This document shows positions 1-8,613 of a DNA stretch of 64,000 bases, in pieces (the first letter of the stretch is position 1; each line of letters starts with the position of its first letter). Position numbers and translations under genes: made by a program. Source of the DNA: Acidaminococcus fermentans (GTDB lineage: Bacteria; Bacillota; Negativicutes; Acidaminococcales; Acidaminococcaceae); the NCBI RefSeq assembly GCF_009696675.1, contig NZ_VULN01000004.1, forward strand, positions 62,001 to 126,000, written 5' to 3'. Below the pieces are notes generated by a model, which was not told the origin of the DNA, searched no databases, and worked only from the letters and a program-made list of their open reading frames with translations.

Positions 1-1162
1 TGTCATAGATCAGCTGGGACCGGAAGGTGGCGTTGAGCCCCTGGGTAGTGGGCACCGCAGAAGAATAGTAATGATCGATCCGGGGATACTTCTCCACCAG
101 GGAATCCAGATAGGGCGTGGCATCCGCCGGGATGTTGGGATTGTAGTGATGGAGGTAGTCCCGATGGACGCTTTCCAGGATCAGCATCACCACCCGGTCG
201 TAGGCCGGCTGCTTCCGGGGCACGATTTCCTGTTTGGGCAGGATCCCCAGTTCCGTCAGGGCTGCCTGGTCCTTGTCCGTCAGGGTCCGTTCCTGGTATT
301 TCCAGGGATCATGGACCACCTTGTCGGTCTTGAAGAAGGCTTTCTGGAAGAAGTTCACGTTGATGGGATAAGCCACCATGGCCCGGGTGGGTTTCCGGCT
401 CTTTTCCATATCCACTTCGATGTCCAGGCCGCTGACGCTGTCCGTGGCATGGTAGACCCCTTCTGCCAGCAGCAGGTAGGAGCCGTTGAGGCCCATGGCA
501 AACAGCACCACGCACAAAAGGGACCAGGGCAGGTTGGGCTTGTGCCGCCGGGGATGGACCACCCGGAACAGGGGGACGAACACCAGCATCACGGCAGCGA
601 TCAGACCCAGCTGCCAGTTTTCCGTGGTGCTCAGGATCCCTTTGGCGGCGTAGATGTTCAGGTTGTCAAACAGCACGCTTTCCACGTGCATGGAGGTGTT
701 CCAGAAATAGATCCCGTCTCCCAGGATCAGAAGGCAGGTCACATAGTAGACCAGGAAATAGACCGCCTTCATGGCCCGGTTGGGCCAGTGATGGTAGCAC
801 ATGGCAGCCAGCAGCACCAACACGATGTTGTTGAACAGCCCGGCCAGCACCGAAAGCACCGTCATGAACCCGGGGTCCAGTTCCAGATAGCTGACCATGA
901 ACACCGCATCGATCAGATACAGGGTGCCCACCACCACCACCGGGAAATACCGTTTCACCCGGTCCCGGATCCGCCGGCGCTGGGCGTACAGGAACAGGAC
1001 CACCCAGGACAGCAGCAGGTCCCGGCAGAAATAGTTCAGGGTGTGGTACCAGAATTCCGCCCAGGGAAAGGGTACGATTTCTTTCAAAAAGTTCCAGCGG
1101 TACCCGGCTTCCGCCAGAAAACTCAGGAGCACAAAGACTCCGTACAGGATTTTCTTTTTCAC
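1..1162 (-). CDS. Membrane-anchored sulfatase / LTA synthase-like phosphotransferase (C-terminus off the edge)
   Basis: The reading frame starts at a GTG (1160-1162) and runs off the left edge without a stop. About 387 residues are visible. The N-terminal part is hydrophobic, with several membrane segments, as in LtaS/EptA-like alkaline-phosphatase-superfamily enzymes. Near the edge come the motif VVMLILESVHRDY and then VPTTQGLNATFRSQ, where the Thr after VPT is the expected nucleophile. The family transfers phosphoglycerol or phosphoethanolamine groups on the outer face of the membrane; the actual substrate cannot be read here. It lies 11 bp after the diacylglycerol-kinase-like gene, as the last visible gene of the dnaX operon. 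The family is fairly certain and the substrate unknown. Confidence 0.75.
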   Translation of the reverse strand, partial: MKKKILYGVFVLLSFLAEAGYRWNFLKEIVPFPWAEFWYHTLNYFCRDLLLSWVVLFLYAQRRRIRDRVKRYFPVVVVGTLYLIDAVFMVSYLELDPGFMTVLSVLAGLFNNIVLVLLAAMCYHHWPNRAMKAVYFLVYYVTCLLILGDGIYFWNTSMHVESVLFDNLNIYAAKGILSTTENWQLGLIAAVMLVFVPLFRVVHPRRHKPNLPWSLLCVVLFAMGLNGSYLLLAEGVYHATDSVSGLDIEVDMEKSRKPTRAMVAYPINVNFFQKAFFKTDKVVHDPWKYQERTLTDKDQAALTELGILPKQEIVPRKQPAYDRVVMLILESVHRDYLHHYNPNIPADATPYLDSLVEKYPRIDHYYSSAVPTTQGLNATFRSQLIYD

Positions 1163-1173
1163 AACGCAGCCTC

Positions 1174-2118
1174 TCAGGATATGAATTGCAGGGATTTGGG
1201 CAGCAGGACAATGGAAAGAGGGGAATTGACCACCGCATCCCCGTCCAGTTCCGCCGCGAATTTACTTACATTGCACCGGACATCCACCTGGGTGGCGGGA
1301 TAGATTTCCACGCTTTTGTCCAGGGTCAGCATGTCTGCGGCAATCAGTGCCGTATACCGGAGGAAGTCCACACAGCGGCCCTTGGTGAACAGGCACACAT
1401 GCATGGTGGGATTGGACAGGGAGCCTCCGTTGACCAGAGAGAACCGGCCGGCATAGTACCGGCTTTTGGTGACGATCACCGAACTGGCCTGGTGCCACAC
1501 CCCGTCCCCGTTGATCATCACCTGGAACCGGTATTTCCAGTTGTGGAGCAGCATTTCATTCCCCAGCACTCGGCCGCTCTGACGCACATAGGCCAGGGTG
1601 GACAGGTACTTTTTCTGTTTGGGGGTCACCTGCTGGACCACCATGGAATCCACCCCGATCCCGGCCACGGTGAGGAAGATCCGGTCGTTGGCCTTGCCCA
1701 GGCACACCGGGGTGGTGACTCCTTTGGAAACCCGGTACATCCAGTTGTGCACATCGGTTTTCTGCATCAGTTCCTTGGCCACCAGGTTCACGGTTCCTGC
1801 CGGATAGATGCTTACATAGGGCCAGTAGTCCTGGTCCACGCATTCTTCCACCAGGGCCCGGAGGGTGCCGTCTCCCCCAGCCACGATCACCCACTGGATC
1901 TGTTCTGCACAGATCTTTTTTCCCACAGCCTGGGTTTCCGCAAAGGTGCCCACGGTCACATACTGGAACTTTTCCGCACCGTACAGCCGCATCAGCTGCC
2001 GGGCAATGCTTTCCACATTGCTGTGGATTCCGCTGAAAAGGGTCTGCTTTCCGGAGTTGCGGTTGTGGACCAGAAGGACTTTCTGGAATCCTTCAATATC
2101 GACTTTATGACGAAGCAT
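1174..2118 (-). CDS. Diacylglycerol kinase / YegS-like lipid kinase
   Basis: A protein of about 314 residues with the DAGK catalytic signature GGDGT (in VIVAGGDGTLRALVEE) and an N-terminal nucleotide-binding strand, VLLVHNRNSG. The family phosphorylates diacylglycerol or a related lipid at the membrane using ATP. I place the start at the ATG at 2118, because the AGGTGGAG Shine-Dalgarno is correctly spaced for it; an upstream GTG at 2130 lies inside that Shine-Dalgarno. It sits between gtrA and a membrane sulfatase, which suggests a role in recycling diacylglycerol released by lipid-head-group transfer. That link is an inference from position. Confidence 0.85.
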   Translation of the reverse strand: MLRHKVDIEGFQKVLLVHNRNSGKQTLFSGIHSNVESIARQLMRLYGAEKFQYVTVGTFAETQAVGKKICAEQIQWVIVAGGDGTLRALVEECVDQDYWPYVSIYPAGTVNLVAKELMQKTDVHNWMYRVSKGVTTPVCLGKANDRIFLTVAGIGVDSMVVQQVTPKQKKYLSTLAYVRQSGRVLGNEMLLHNWKYRFQVMINGDGVWHQASSVIVTKSRYYAGRFSLVNGGSLSNPTMHVCLFTKGRCVDFLRYTALIAADMLTLDKSVEIYPATQVDVRCNVSKFAAELDGDAVVNSPLSIVLLPKSLQFIS

Positions 2119-2147
2119 GTGCATCTCCACCTACTCTTTTTCTTCCA

Positions 2148-2546
2148 TTATTCCGTGTAAATCCATTTTTTCCTTGAAAAATAATTCCAAACCGTCACCA
2201 GTGCCGAAGCCCCCACTTTGGATCCCATCACCGGCAGACCCAGGCTGCCTACAAACAGCCGCATAAGCAGCACGTTGTACAACAGCCCCAGGGTGGACAC
2301 CAGGAGTACCAGGGAAAATTCCTTTCCTTTGCTGTAACGGACTCCGCTGGTGAACACCCAGATGTTGGTGGCGATGTAGTGGCACACCGTGGAACAAAGG
2401 TAAGCCGCCGCTGTGGCTACAAGATAGTTCCAGCCCCAGTGACTGTTGAACAGATAGACCAGGGCCCACTCAAACAAAGCAGCCGTGCCCCCGATGCAGA
2501 GATAACAGAGGACACGGATCTTTTCACTTTTGGATTTCTGGAGCAT
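2148..2546 (-). CDS. GtrA-family small membrane protein
   Basis: A 132-residue protein with four predicted membrane segments and the GtrA-like opening CYLCIGGTAALFEWALVYL, followed by ATAAAYLCSTVCHYIATNIW. GtrA proteins are thought to move or hold polyprenyl-linked sugars for cell-surface glycosylation. The gene begins one base after the bofA stop and ends 29 bp before the lipid kinase start, so it should be co-transcribed. No glycosyltransferase partner is visible in the window, and its substrate is unknown. Confidence 0.8.
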   Translation of the reverse strand: MLQKSKSEKIRVLCYLCIGGTAALFEWALVYLFNSHWGWNYLVATAAAYLCSTVCHYIATNIWVFTSGVRYSKGKEFSLVLLVSTLGLLYNVLLMRLFVGSLGLPVMGSKVGASALVTVWNYFSRKKWIYTE

Positions 2547-2547
2547 T

Positions 2548-2793
2548 TCAGTGCCCCATCAGCTGATACAGCAGCATGACCACCACTCCCGGGATTCCGA
2601 AGAAGCCGGCCACCAGAGCTGAAATGAAGTGGATGGGAATGGTCACTCCGAAAAGGCCTCCCAGGATGTTGAACAACCACAGCAGCACCACCCCGCAGAT
2701 CCCGTTCCACAGGAGCTTCAGGGAAAGAGAGAACATATTGATGATCAGGAACAGGACAACCAGGGCTGCCCCGCCCACCAGCCATATTTCCAT
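2548..2793 (-). CDS. BofA-family membrane protein
   Basis: A short hydrophobic protein of 81 residues. It has two or three membrane segments and the C-terminal BofA pattern GLFGVTIPIHF...GFFGIPGVVVM. BofA inhibits pro-sigma-K processing in Bacillus, but the family is also found in non-sporulating relatives, where its role is unclear. The ATG at 2793 has an AAGGCGG Shine-Dalgarno 8 bases upstream, and the alternative ATG at 2817 has none as good. It follows recR, as in many Firmicutes, where the order dnaX-ybaB-recR-bofA is conserved. Confidence 0.8.
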   Translation of the reverse strand: MEIWLVGGAALVVLFLIINMFSLSLKLLWNGICGVVLLWLFNILGGLFGVTIPIHFISALVAGFFGIPGVVVMLLYQLMGH

Positions 2794-2858
2794 ATTGTTT
2801 AACCGCCTTTTCTGCATAATCCGTTTTTTCCAGGCAGTCTTCTGCCTGCCGGAAAGGA

Positions 2859-3455
2859 TCAGATTTCCCGCCGGTTTTCCAGAGCTTTGTACAAAGTCAG
2901 TTCATCGGCATATTCCAGATCCCCGCCCACCGGAAGCCCATGGGCGATCCGGCTCACCTTCACCCCGGTGGGGCGGATCAGCCCGGCCAGATAGTTGGCT
3001 GTGGCTTCCCCTTCCACATCGGAATTGGTGGCAATGATTACTTCCTTCACCGTCCCCTTCTGGAGCCGGAGCAGCAGTTCCCGAATCTTCAGCTGATCCG
3101 GGCCCACCCCGTCCAGAGGAGACAGGACCCCGTGGAGCACATGGTACAGGCCCTGGTAGCCCCGGGTCCTTTCCATGGCCGCCACATCCTGGGGCTGTTC
3201 CACCACGCACACCAGGCTCCGGTCCCGTTTTTCATCCTGACAGATTTCACACAGATCCCCTTCGCACAGGTCAAAGCACTGACGGCAGAGATGGACATTG
3301 TCCTTTACGTCCAGGAGAGCCCGGGCCAGTTCCTCCACATCTTCCCGCTTCATGTCCAGCACATGGTAGGCCAGACGCAGGGCCGATTTGGAGCCGATTC
3401 CCGGCAGGCGCCGCAGCTGTTCGTGGAGCCGTGCCAGGGGTTTTACCATCCGCAT
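2859..3455 (-). CDS. recR: Recombination mediator RecR
   Basis: A 198-residue protein of typical RecR length. It has an N-terminal helix-hairpin-helix (RLPGIGSKSALRLA), a cysteine cluster at about residues 57-72 that binds zinc, and a Toprim domain with the VVEQPQDV acidic strand and the VIIATNSDVEGEATA segment. RecR works with RecO (and RecF) to load RecA on gapped DNA. It lies 15 bp after ybaB, in the classic dnaX-ybaB-recR order. The start is the ATG at 3455, and a second in-frame ATG at 3449 is possible. Confidence 0.95.
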   Translation of the reverse strand: MRMVKPLARLHEQLRRLPGIGSKSALRLAYHVLDMKREDVEELARALLDVKDNVHLCRQCFDLCEGDLCEICQDEKRDRSLVCVVEQPQDVAAMERTRGYQGLYHVLHGVLSPLDGVGPDQLKIRELLLRLQKGTVKEVIIATNSDVEGEATANYLAGLIRPTGVKVSRIAHGLPVGGDLEYADELTLYKALENRREI

Positions 3456-3470
3456 GCCTGAGACCGTTCC

Positions 3471-3803
3471 TTAAAACATCCCCGGCAGCTTCAGTCCGCC
3501 AGTCACTTTGCCCAGTTCCTTTTCCGTCATTTCGTCCACTTTCTTCATGGCATCATTGACAGCGGTGACGATCAGGTCCTGGAGCATTTCCACATCCTCC
3601 GGATCCACTGCATCCGGGGACAGGGTCAGGCTCACCAGGTTCTTGTTCCCGTTGACCACAGCTTTGACGGCTTCGCCGCCGGCGGTGCCTTCCACTTCCC
3701 GTTCCTTCAGTTCTTCCTGGAGCTTGGTCATTTCGCTCTGCATCTTCTGTACTTTCTTCAGCATGCCCTGCATGCCGTTCATTGCCATTCCACCTTTGAA
3801 CAT
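3471..3803 (-). CDS. YbaB/EbfC nucleoid-associated protein
   Basis: A 110-residue protein with the family opening MQGMLKKVQKMQSEMTKLQEE (Met- and Gln-rich helix) and a conserved core ending in GGLKLPGMF. YbaB/EbfC dimers bind DNA with little sequence preference and help organise the nucleoid. The start at 3803 has an AAGGAGG Shine-Dalgarno 7 bases upstream. It is the second gene of the dnaX operon and lies 36 bp after dnaX. Confidence 0.92.
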   Translation of the reverse strand: MFKGGMAMNGMQGMLKKVQKMQSEMTKLQEELKEREVEGTAGGEAVKAVVNGNKNLVSLTLSPDAVDPEDVEMLQDLIVTAVNDAMKKVDEMTEKELGKVTGGLKLPGMF

Positions 3804-3839
3804 TTGGTTTCCTCCTTATGTCCCAACAGGGACCTTGTT

Positions 3840-5828
3840 TTATTCTTTATAGACTTCTCCGCCGAAAACCTGCATGGCTTTCTTCACACCCTCAGGGAGT
3901 TCCCCTGGTTTGACCGGGTGAGGGGCGGGACTTGCTGATTGGCTGGCCGGGGAAGGGGCCGGAACAGGTTCCGGTATTTCCTCTTCCTCCGGCGGTTCAG
4001 GGGGCAGCGGGATTTCCTCCTCCGGAGGCGCCGGAGGTTCCGGCATGGGATCCGGCACGGGAGGAGGCGGCGGTGCCGCCTGGACCGGTGCCGGTGCAGC
4101 CGCCGGTTTCTCCTGGGGCCGGTGGAGGGAAATCTCTCCTTCCTGCTGGACCACCTGGAGCCCGATAGGCTGCCCCACCGCTTCCTTCAAGATATCCTGG
4201 ATCAGATTCCGGAAGGAAGGTTCTTCCATTTTTTCCTTTCCATAGGCGGAGCTGACGGCCAGGAGCAGTTCCTGGTCCTGGTAATCCGCTGCCTGGGCCA
4301 TTTCCGCATAGACCAGGAACGTCCGCTTCCGGCGCCGTTTCAGACCCTGGAGCACCAGCTGCCACAGCTGCTGGGCCTTGGCCCGTCCGCTGCCGTCAAA
4401 CTGCACTTCCCCGGCAGCAGGTTCCGGCCGGGCCGGCTGTACAGCCGGGGCCGGTGGTGCCGGGGGCGCAGCCGGTTCCGCCGCGGGAGCAGCGGAAACT
4501 GTCTCCTGGGGCCGCCGGGCTTCTTCCTGCCGGGCGGCTGCCGCCATCCGGGCAAAGGCATCCTTCACCCCGGAATTCGGCCTGACAGCCGTGGGGCCAG
4601 GAGATGCCGGCCGGGATACGGAGGCCTGTACGGCTGCCGGCCGGATTACCGGGGCTGCAGTCGGTGCCGCCGTGATGCCTCCCTGCCGGAGGGCGGCCAC
4701 CTGCTGTTCCAGACTGTCGATCCGGGCCAGGAGAGCCGCCTCCGTATGGCCCCGGGTTTCACACAGGTCAAAGAGGCACAGTTCCCCTACGATCTTTTTC
4801 CGCAGGGAGAATTTGCTTTCCCGGATGGCCTCGTGGATCCGCTCCACACTGGCCACAATCTGGCTGGAAGTAAAAAGGGCCGCCGTCTCCCCCAGGGCTT
4901 CCGGGGTATCCGTCAGGTAAATTTCCTGATACTCCCGGTCTGCCTGGTACAGCAGCAGGGCCCGGAAATATTCCATCAGTTCCGCCAGGATCTGCTCCAT
5001 TTCCTTGCCCTGTTCCAACAGCTGGCCCAGGGCATCCAGGGCCCCGGACAGATCCTTCTGGCCGATCCGGGTCACCAGTTCCCGGAGTTTTTCCCGGCCC
5101 ACCAGGCCCAGCACCTGCCGGACCGTTTCCGCCGTAACAGGACTGGCCATGACACTGCACTGGTCCAGGAGACTCAGGGCATCCCGAAGTCCCCCGTCCG
5201 CCTGGATGGCCATGAGCCGCAGGGCTTCCGGTTCCGCCTGGATTTTGCTGCCGTTGGCCACTTTGGCCAGATGGGCTGCAATCTCGTCCACAGTGGCCCG
5301 GCGGAAGTCGAACCGCTGGCATCGGGACAGGATGGTATTGAGGATCTTCTGGGGCTCGGTGGTGGCCAGTATGAACACCACATGCTCCGGCGGTTCCTCC
5401 AGGGTTTTCAGCAGGGCATTGAAGGCATCGGTGGTGATCATGTGGACTTCGTCGATGATGTACACCTTGTACCGGCAGGAAGAGGGCGCAAAATACACCT
5501 GCTCCCGGAGTTTCCGGATTTCGTCGATGCCCCGGTTGGAAGCCGCGTCGATTTCCACCACATCCGGGCAGGTGCCTTCGGTGATTTCCCGGCAGCTTTC
5601 ACAGTCGTTGCAGGGATGGGCTGTGGGGCCTTCCCTGCAGTTCAGTGCCTTGGCCAGGATCCGGGCGGTACTGGTCTTCCCGGTACCCCGGGGACCGGCA
5701 AACAGATAGGCATGGGAAATCCGCCCGGTTTCCAGGGCGTTGGTGAGAGCCTTCTTGATGGGACCCTGGCCCACCAGATCGTCAAAATCCTGGGGACGCC
5801 AGGTCCGGTACAATGCTACGTATGCCAT
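3840..5828 (-). CDS. dnaX: DNA polymerase III subunit gamma/tau
   Basis: A 662-residue clamp-loader ATPase. Walker A is GPRGTGKT at about residues 45-52, followed by a four-cysteine zinc module (CREGPTAHPCNDCESC), the DEVH Walker B and the sensor-1 region LTTLEEPPEHVVF-like. Residues from about 380 onward form a long Pro/Ala/Glu-rich linker typical of tau. The start is set at the ATG at 5828 (MAYVALYRTW), because AAAGGA lies about 9 bases upstream; an ATG three codons earlier overlaps that signal. I saw no convincing slippery heptamer at the usual gamma/tau frameshift point. Confidence 0.95.
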   Translation of the reverse strand: MAYVALYRTWRPQDFDDLVGQGPIKKALTNALETGRISHAYLFAGPRGTGKTSTARILAKALNCREGPTAHPCNDCESCREITEGTCPDVVEIDAASNRGIDEIRKLREQVYFAPSSCRYKVYIIDEVHMITTDAFNALLKTLEEPPEHVVFILATTEPQKILNTILSRCQRFDFRRATVDEIAAHLAKVANGSKIQAEPEALRLMAIQADGGLRDALSLLDQCSVMASPVTAETVRQVLGLVGREKLRELVTRIGQKDLSGALDALGQLLEQGKEMEQILAELMEYFRALLLYQADREYQEIYLTDTPEALGETAALFTSSQIVASVERIHEAIRESKFSLRKKIVGELCLFDLCETRGHTEAALLARIDSLEQQVAALRQGGITAAPTAAPVIRPAAVQASVSRPASPGPTAVRPNSGVKDAFARMAAAARQEEARRPQETVSAAPAAEPAAPPAPPAPAVQPARPEPAAGEVQFDGSGRAKAQQLWQLVLQGLKRRRKRTFLVYAEMAQAADYQDQELLLAVSSAYGKEKMEEPSFRNLIQDILKEAVGQPIGLQVVQQEGEISLHRPQEKPAAAPAPVQAAPPPPPVPDPMPEPPAPPEEEIPLPPEPPEEEEIPEPVPAPSPASQSASPAPHPVKPGELPEGVKKAMQVFGGEVYKE

Positions 5829-5860
5829 CTTTCCCATCCTTTCTGCAGTGCTTCTTTGCT

Positions 5861-5890
5861 ATTATACCTTTTTTCCATGGACGCTTTCAA
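5861..5890 (-). promoter_or_regulatory. Promoter of the dnaX operon
   Basis: On the minus strand a TTGAAA -35 (5885-5890) is followed, after 18 bp, by a consensus TATAAT -10 (5861-5866). It lies about 35 bp upstream of the dnaX start and points leftward. Confidence 0.65.
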
Positions 5891-5919
5891 CAGGATTCTT
5901 TTCTTTTTTCAAAAATCCC

Positions 5920-5948
5920 TTGACAAAGAATGTAAAATTCGTTATACT
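5920..5948 (+). promoter_or_regulatory. Promoter of tRNA-Ser(GGA)
   Basis: A TTGACA -35 (5920-5925), a 17-bp spacer and a TATACT -10 (5943-5948) lie about 60 bp upstream of the tRNA gene. This is a near-consensus housekeeping promoter and may also drive the SRP RNA downstream. Confidence 0.75.
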
Positions 5949-6011
5949 AAATCTCGCAGTTGTCGTTCAGGCAGCTGAAAACTGAATAGCTGTCTGTCAG
6001 CAATTCAACCT

Positions 6012-6102
6012 GGAGAGTTGTCCGAGTGGTTGAAGGAGCACGCCTGGAAAGCGTGTATACGGGATAACCGTATCGAGGGTTCGAATCCCTCACTCTCCGC
6101 CA
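6012..6102 (+). tRNA. tRNA-Ser (anticodon GGA)
   Basis: The acceptor arms GGAGAGT (6012-6018) and ACTCTCC (6092-6098) pair. A long variable arm typical of serine tRNAs is present, the anticodon loop carries GGA, and the T-arm has GGTTCGAATCC. The G discriminator is followed by an encoded CCA. Confidence 0.95.
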
Positions 6103-6142
6103 TTTTTTATCCAATCAGCCGCGTCCAGCGGCTTTTATTTTT

Positions 6143-6267
6143 CCGGCGGACTGCAGGAGTGGGTCCTGCGCAATGGAGGCCTGTGAACCTTGTCAGGTCC
6201 GGAAGGAAGCAGCAATAAGCGGATACCCCCATGTGCCGCAGGGGTGCCTGCCCCTGCAGCCCGCCGG
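6143..6267 (+). ncRNA. ffs: Signal recognition particle RNA (4.5S-like)
   Basis: The universally conserved SRP core GTCAGGTCCGGAAGGAAGC is present at about 6195-6213. The ends CCGGCGG-A-CTGCAGG (from 6143) and CCTGCAG-CC-CGCCGG (to 6267) pair, giving one long hairpin of about 125 nt. It is followed 10 bp later by a rho-independent terminator and lies 40 bp after tRNA-Ser. Confidence 0.93.
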
Positions 6268-6277
6268 GAAAATAAAG

Positions 6278-6317
6278 AAAAAAGAGCTGCCGCCCCAAGG
6301 GGCGGCGGCTCTTTTTT
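6278..6317 (+). terminator. Terminator after the SRP RNA
   Basis: A GC-rich hairpin (AGAGCTGCCGCCCC / GGGGCGGCGGCTCT with one G-T wobble) is flanked by A6 and T6 runs, so it could work in both directions. Confidence 0.85.
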
Positions 6318-6381
6318 GTCATCGGTCGACGATTGCTTCCCTGCACACAAGAAGGTCCAGATGCGCGAAAGCGGGGATTTC

Positions 6382-6420
6382 GGAGTCGGGCATAATACAT
6401 AGTGGTATATGCCCGGCTCC
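6382..6420. repeat. Unassigned hairpin beyond the FAD-oxidase gene
   Basis: The arms GGAGTCGGGCATA and TATGCCCGGCTCC pair with one wobble around a 13-nt loop. There is no T-run on either side, so it is not a clear terminator. The rest of 6318-6480 shows no gene. Confidence 0.4.
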
Positions 6421-6480
6421 AAAATTCCAGCTGGCAAAGCAGATGGGGTCTTATTGTGCGCAGGGGTTATGCGTCAGCCC

Positions 6481-7881
6481 CTAAAACACCTCCAGTACCT
6501 TTCCCGGATTCAAAATATCCAGCGGATCCAGGGCCCGCTTGATGGTTTCCATCATATAGAGTTCTCCCGGGTCCGCCAATTGGGCCAGCTGCTTCACCTT
6601 TTTGGCCCCGATGCCGTGTTCCCCGCTGAGCTTGCCGCCCAGGGCATAGATGTATTGATAGGCCTTTTCGTGGAAGGCATCCAGGGCTTCTTCCCATTCC
6701 CGGTCGGACAGATCTCCCTTCAGCATGGCGAAATGAAGGTTCCCGTCCCCGGCATGGGCCAGGGTGAACACCCGGAAGGGATATTTTTTGGCTTCCGCGG
6801 ACAGTTCGTCCAGGGCCTGGGCGATTTTGTCCAGGGGCACCACAAAGTCGTCACTGGTCATGACCTTGCTCAGCACCCGGGCGGATTCCAGACAGTTCTT
6901 CCGGAGGGTCCACACCCGTTCATCGGCCATGGACACATCGACCGCTCCGTGGCTCCGGCACAATTCGTCCAGTTTCAGCAGTTTTTTATCCAGTTCGTCC
7001 TCGTCGAAACTTTCCAGAGTCAGGATCACATAGGACCCATCCTCATAATGGCCCAGGTCCAGTTGGGAATAGTCGCTGGCGGACCGGACGAAGGCATTGT
7101 CCATGAATTCCACACTGGTGGGATTCAGCCCTTCCCGGAGCAGTACGGGCACAATGCCTGTAGCCTTGGCCTGGTCGGTGAAAATGGCCAGCACATCGGC
7201 TTTATAGGGAGCCTGGGGCAGCAGCTTCAGGGTCACTTCCGTAATGATGCCCAGGGTACCTTCGCTGCCGATTACCAGCTGATCCAGGCAGTAGCCGGTG
7301 GTGTTCTTCTTGCTCCGGGTGCCCAGACGGGCGATCTGCCCGTTGGGCAGCACCACTTCGATGGCATGGACCTGGTTCCGGGTGGTGCCGTACCGGACGG
7401 CCTTGTCTCCCCCGGCATTGGTGGCTAGGTTCCCGCCGATCAGGCAACTGTCGGCGCTGCAGGGATCCCCGGCATAGAACAGGCCCTTTTCCCGGGCGGC
7501 CTGCTGGACGGCTGCGGTACGGGCCCCGGCCTGAGCCACCAGATACATGCCTTCCGGATCCACTTTCAGGATCCTGTCCATCCGTTCCATTAAAAGCACC
7601 AGGCCGCCGCACACAGGAATGGCCCCGTCCGATACGCTGGTGCCCCCGCTCCGTGGCGTCACCGGGAACTGTTCCCGGTTGGCCAGTTTCAGGATGGCGG
7701 AAACCTCTTCCGTAGAGCCGGGAGCAGCCACTGCCTCCGGCAGATGGAACTTCCGGGGGTCGGTTTCCTCATCGGTCTTGTACTGTTCCAGGTGATCCGG
7801 ATCCGTCCAGACATACTTCTCTCCTACAATGCTGCGCAGTGCGTCCAGGACTTTCCCGGTCATGGGTTGATAGATTTTCAT
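6481..7881 (-). CDS. FAD-linked 2-hydroxyacid dehydrogenase (GlcD / D-lactate dehydrogenase type)
   Basis: A 466-residue flavoprotein. The N-terminal FAD-binding-4 domain includes PRSGGTSVSDGAI and the GGNLATNAGGDKAVRYG loop, and the C-terminal FAD-oxidase domain ends in LSGEHGIGAKKVKQL. The family oxidises D-2-hydroxyacids such as glycolate, D-lactate or D-2-hydroxyglutarate and passes electrons to a quinone or an electron-transferring flavoprotein. In a glutamate fermenter, D-2-hydroxyglutarate or D-lactate is a plausible substrate, but the sequence does not decide. It stands alone, after a tRNA terminator. The start has a GAAGGAAGG Shine-Dalgarno. Confidence 0.85.
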   Translation of the reverse strand: MKIYQPMTGKVLDALRSIVGEKYVWTDPDHLEQYKTDEETDPRKFHLPEAVAAPGSTEEVSAILKLANREQFPVTPRSGGTSVSDGAIPVCGGLVLLMERMDRILKVDPEGMYLVAQAGARTAAVQQAAREKGLFYAGDPCSADSCLIGGNLATNAGGDKAVRYGTTRNQVHAIEVVLPNGQIARLGTRSKKNTTGYCLDQLVIGSEGTLGIITEVTLKLLPQAPYKADVLAIFTDQAKATGIVPVLLREGLNPTSVEFMDNAFVRSASDYSQLDLGHYEDGSYVILTLESFDEDELDKKLLKLDELCRSHGAVDVSMADERVWTLRKNCLESARVLSKVMTSDDFVVPLDKIAQALDELSAEAKKYPFRVFTLAHAGDGNLHFAMLKGDLSDREWEEALDAFHEKAYQYIYALGGKLSGEHGIGAKKVKQLAQLADPGELYMMETIKRALDPLDILNPGKVLEVF

Positions 7882-7923
7882 GCTTCCTTCCTTCTTTCGC
7901 GGCCTCTGCAGTTTTTATACAGT

Positions 7924-7953
7924 AAAAAAGGGCTGCTGCACGAGCAGCAGCCC
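7924..7953 (-). terminator. Terminator after tRNA-Ser(CGA)
   Basis: On the minus strand the stem GGGCTGCTGC / GCAGCAGCCC with a 4-nt loop is followed by T6. It closes the metA-tadA-tRNA-Ser unit. Confidence 0.85.
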
Positions 7954-7959
7954 CATGGC

Positions 7960-8047
7960 TGGCGGATGGAGAGGGATTCGAACCCTCGGTACCTTGCGGT
8001 ACACTTGATTTCGAGTCAAGCACCTTCGACCACTCGGACACCCATCC
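7960..8047 (-). tRNA. tRNA-Ser (anticodon CGA)
   Basis: Read on the minus strand it starts GGATGGG and ends TCCATCC-G-CCA, has a long variable arm (GTACCGCAAGGTAC) and an anticodon loop CTCGAAA, giving CGA. It lies 23 bp after the tadA stop. The encoded CCA is present. Confidence 0.95.
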
Positions 8048-8070
8048 ATGAGAGTTTTATTATACCATAC

Positions 8071-8550
8071 TTACCGCCGTGCTTTCAAAAAATCCTGCAA
8101 AATTTTCCGGCACTCCTCTTCCAGCACCCCGGCGGTCACCTGGGTCCGGAAATTCAGGGAAGGATGGGCAGGCAGGTTGAACTGGGAGCCGCAGGCTCCG
8201 GCGGCACTGTCCCAGGCCCCGTACACCAGCCGGCCCACCCGGGCATTCCAGATGGCCCCGGCGCACATGGGACAGGGTTCCAGGGTCACATAGAGCGCAG
8301 TGTCGCTGAGCCGCCAGCGGCCCAGCTGCCGGCAGGCTTCCCGGAGCACCAGCACTTCCGCGTGGGCAGTGGCGTCCCGGTCCTGCTCCCGGCGGTTGTG
8401 GTTCCGGGCCAGCACCTGGCCCTCCCGGACCAGCACAGCCCCCACGGGGATTTCCCCCTCCCGGGCTGCCTGCCGGGCTTCCTCCAGGGCCATTTCCATG
8501 AAATGAACATCGGTCTGTCCGGCAAGCGAGTTCTTGGTAATCTGAGCCAT
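8071..8550 (-). CDS. tadA: tRNA-specific adenosine deaminase TadA
   Basis: A 159-residue cytidine/deoxycytidylate-deaminase-fold enzyme. The zinc site is H63-A-E65 and P-C93-P-M-C96, with E65 as the proton shuttle. TadA converts A34 to inosine in tRNA-Arg(ACG). The start is set at the ATG at 8550, which has an AAGGAG Shine-Dalgarno about 10 bases upstream; the longer frame toward 8607 has no comparable signal and runs back to within 6 bp of the metA stop. It follows metA by 63 bp and precedes tRNA-Ser by 23 bp. Confidence 0.93.
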   Translation of the reverse strand: MAQITKNSLAGQTDVHFMEMALEEARQAAREGEIPVGAVLVREGQVLARNHNRREQDRDATAHAEVLVLREACRQLGRWRLSDTALYVTLEPCPMCAGAIWNARVGRLVYGAWDSAAGACGSQFNLPAHPSLNFRTQVTAGVLEEECRKILQDFLKARR

Positions 8551-8613
8551 CTTGTTTTTTCTCCTTTTCCAAAGATCCACTGGGGCGGCAGGCGGACCGT
8601 GCAGCAAACCCTC

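Noticed and set aside
3840-5000. A programmed frameshift in dnaX
   Set aside because: The only A6 run (near 4230) is out of phase for a slippery heptamer and lies too far toward the 3' end to make a gamma-sized product.
3939-5978. A 679-codon open frame opposite dnaX, and similar long frames opposite other genes (for example 58676-61177 and 33403-34689)
   Set aside because: They mirror real genes on the other strand. The translations are rich in Gly, Pro, His and Gln with no known motifs, and start without ribosome sites. They come from high G+C at the third codon position.
5838-6480. Protein genes across the tRNA-Ser/SRP RNA region
   Set aside because: Short frames there overlap the RNA genes and the terminator and have no ribosome sites.
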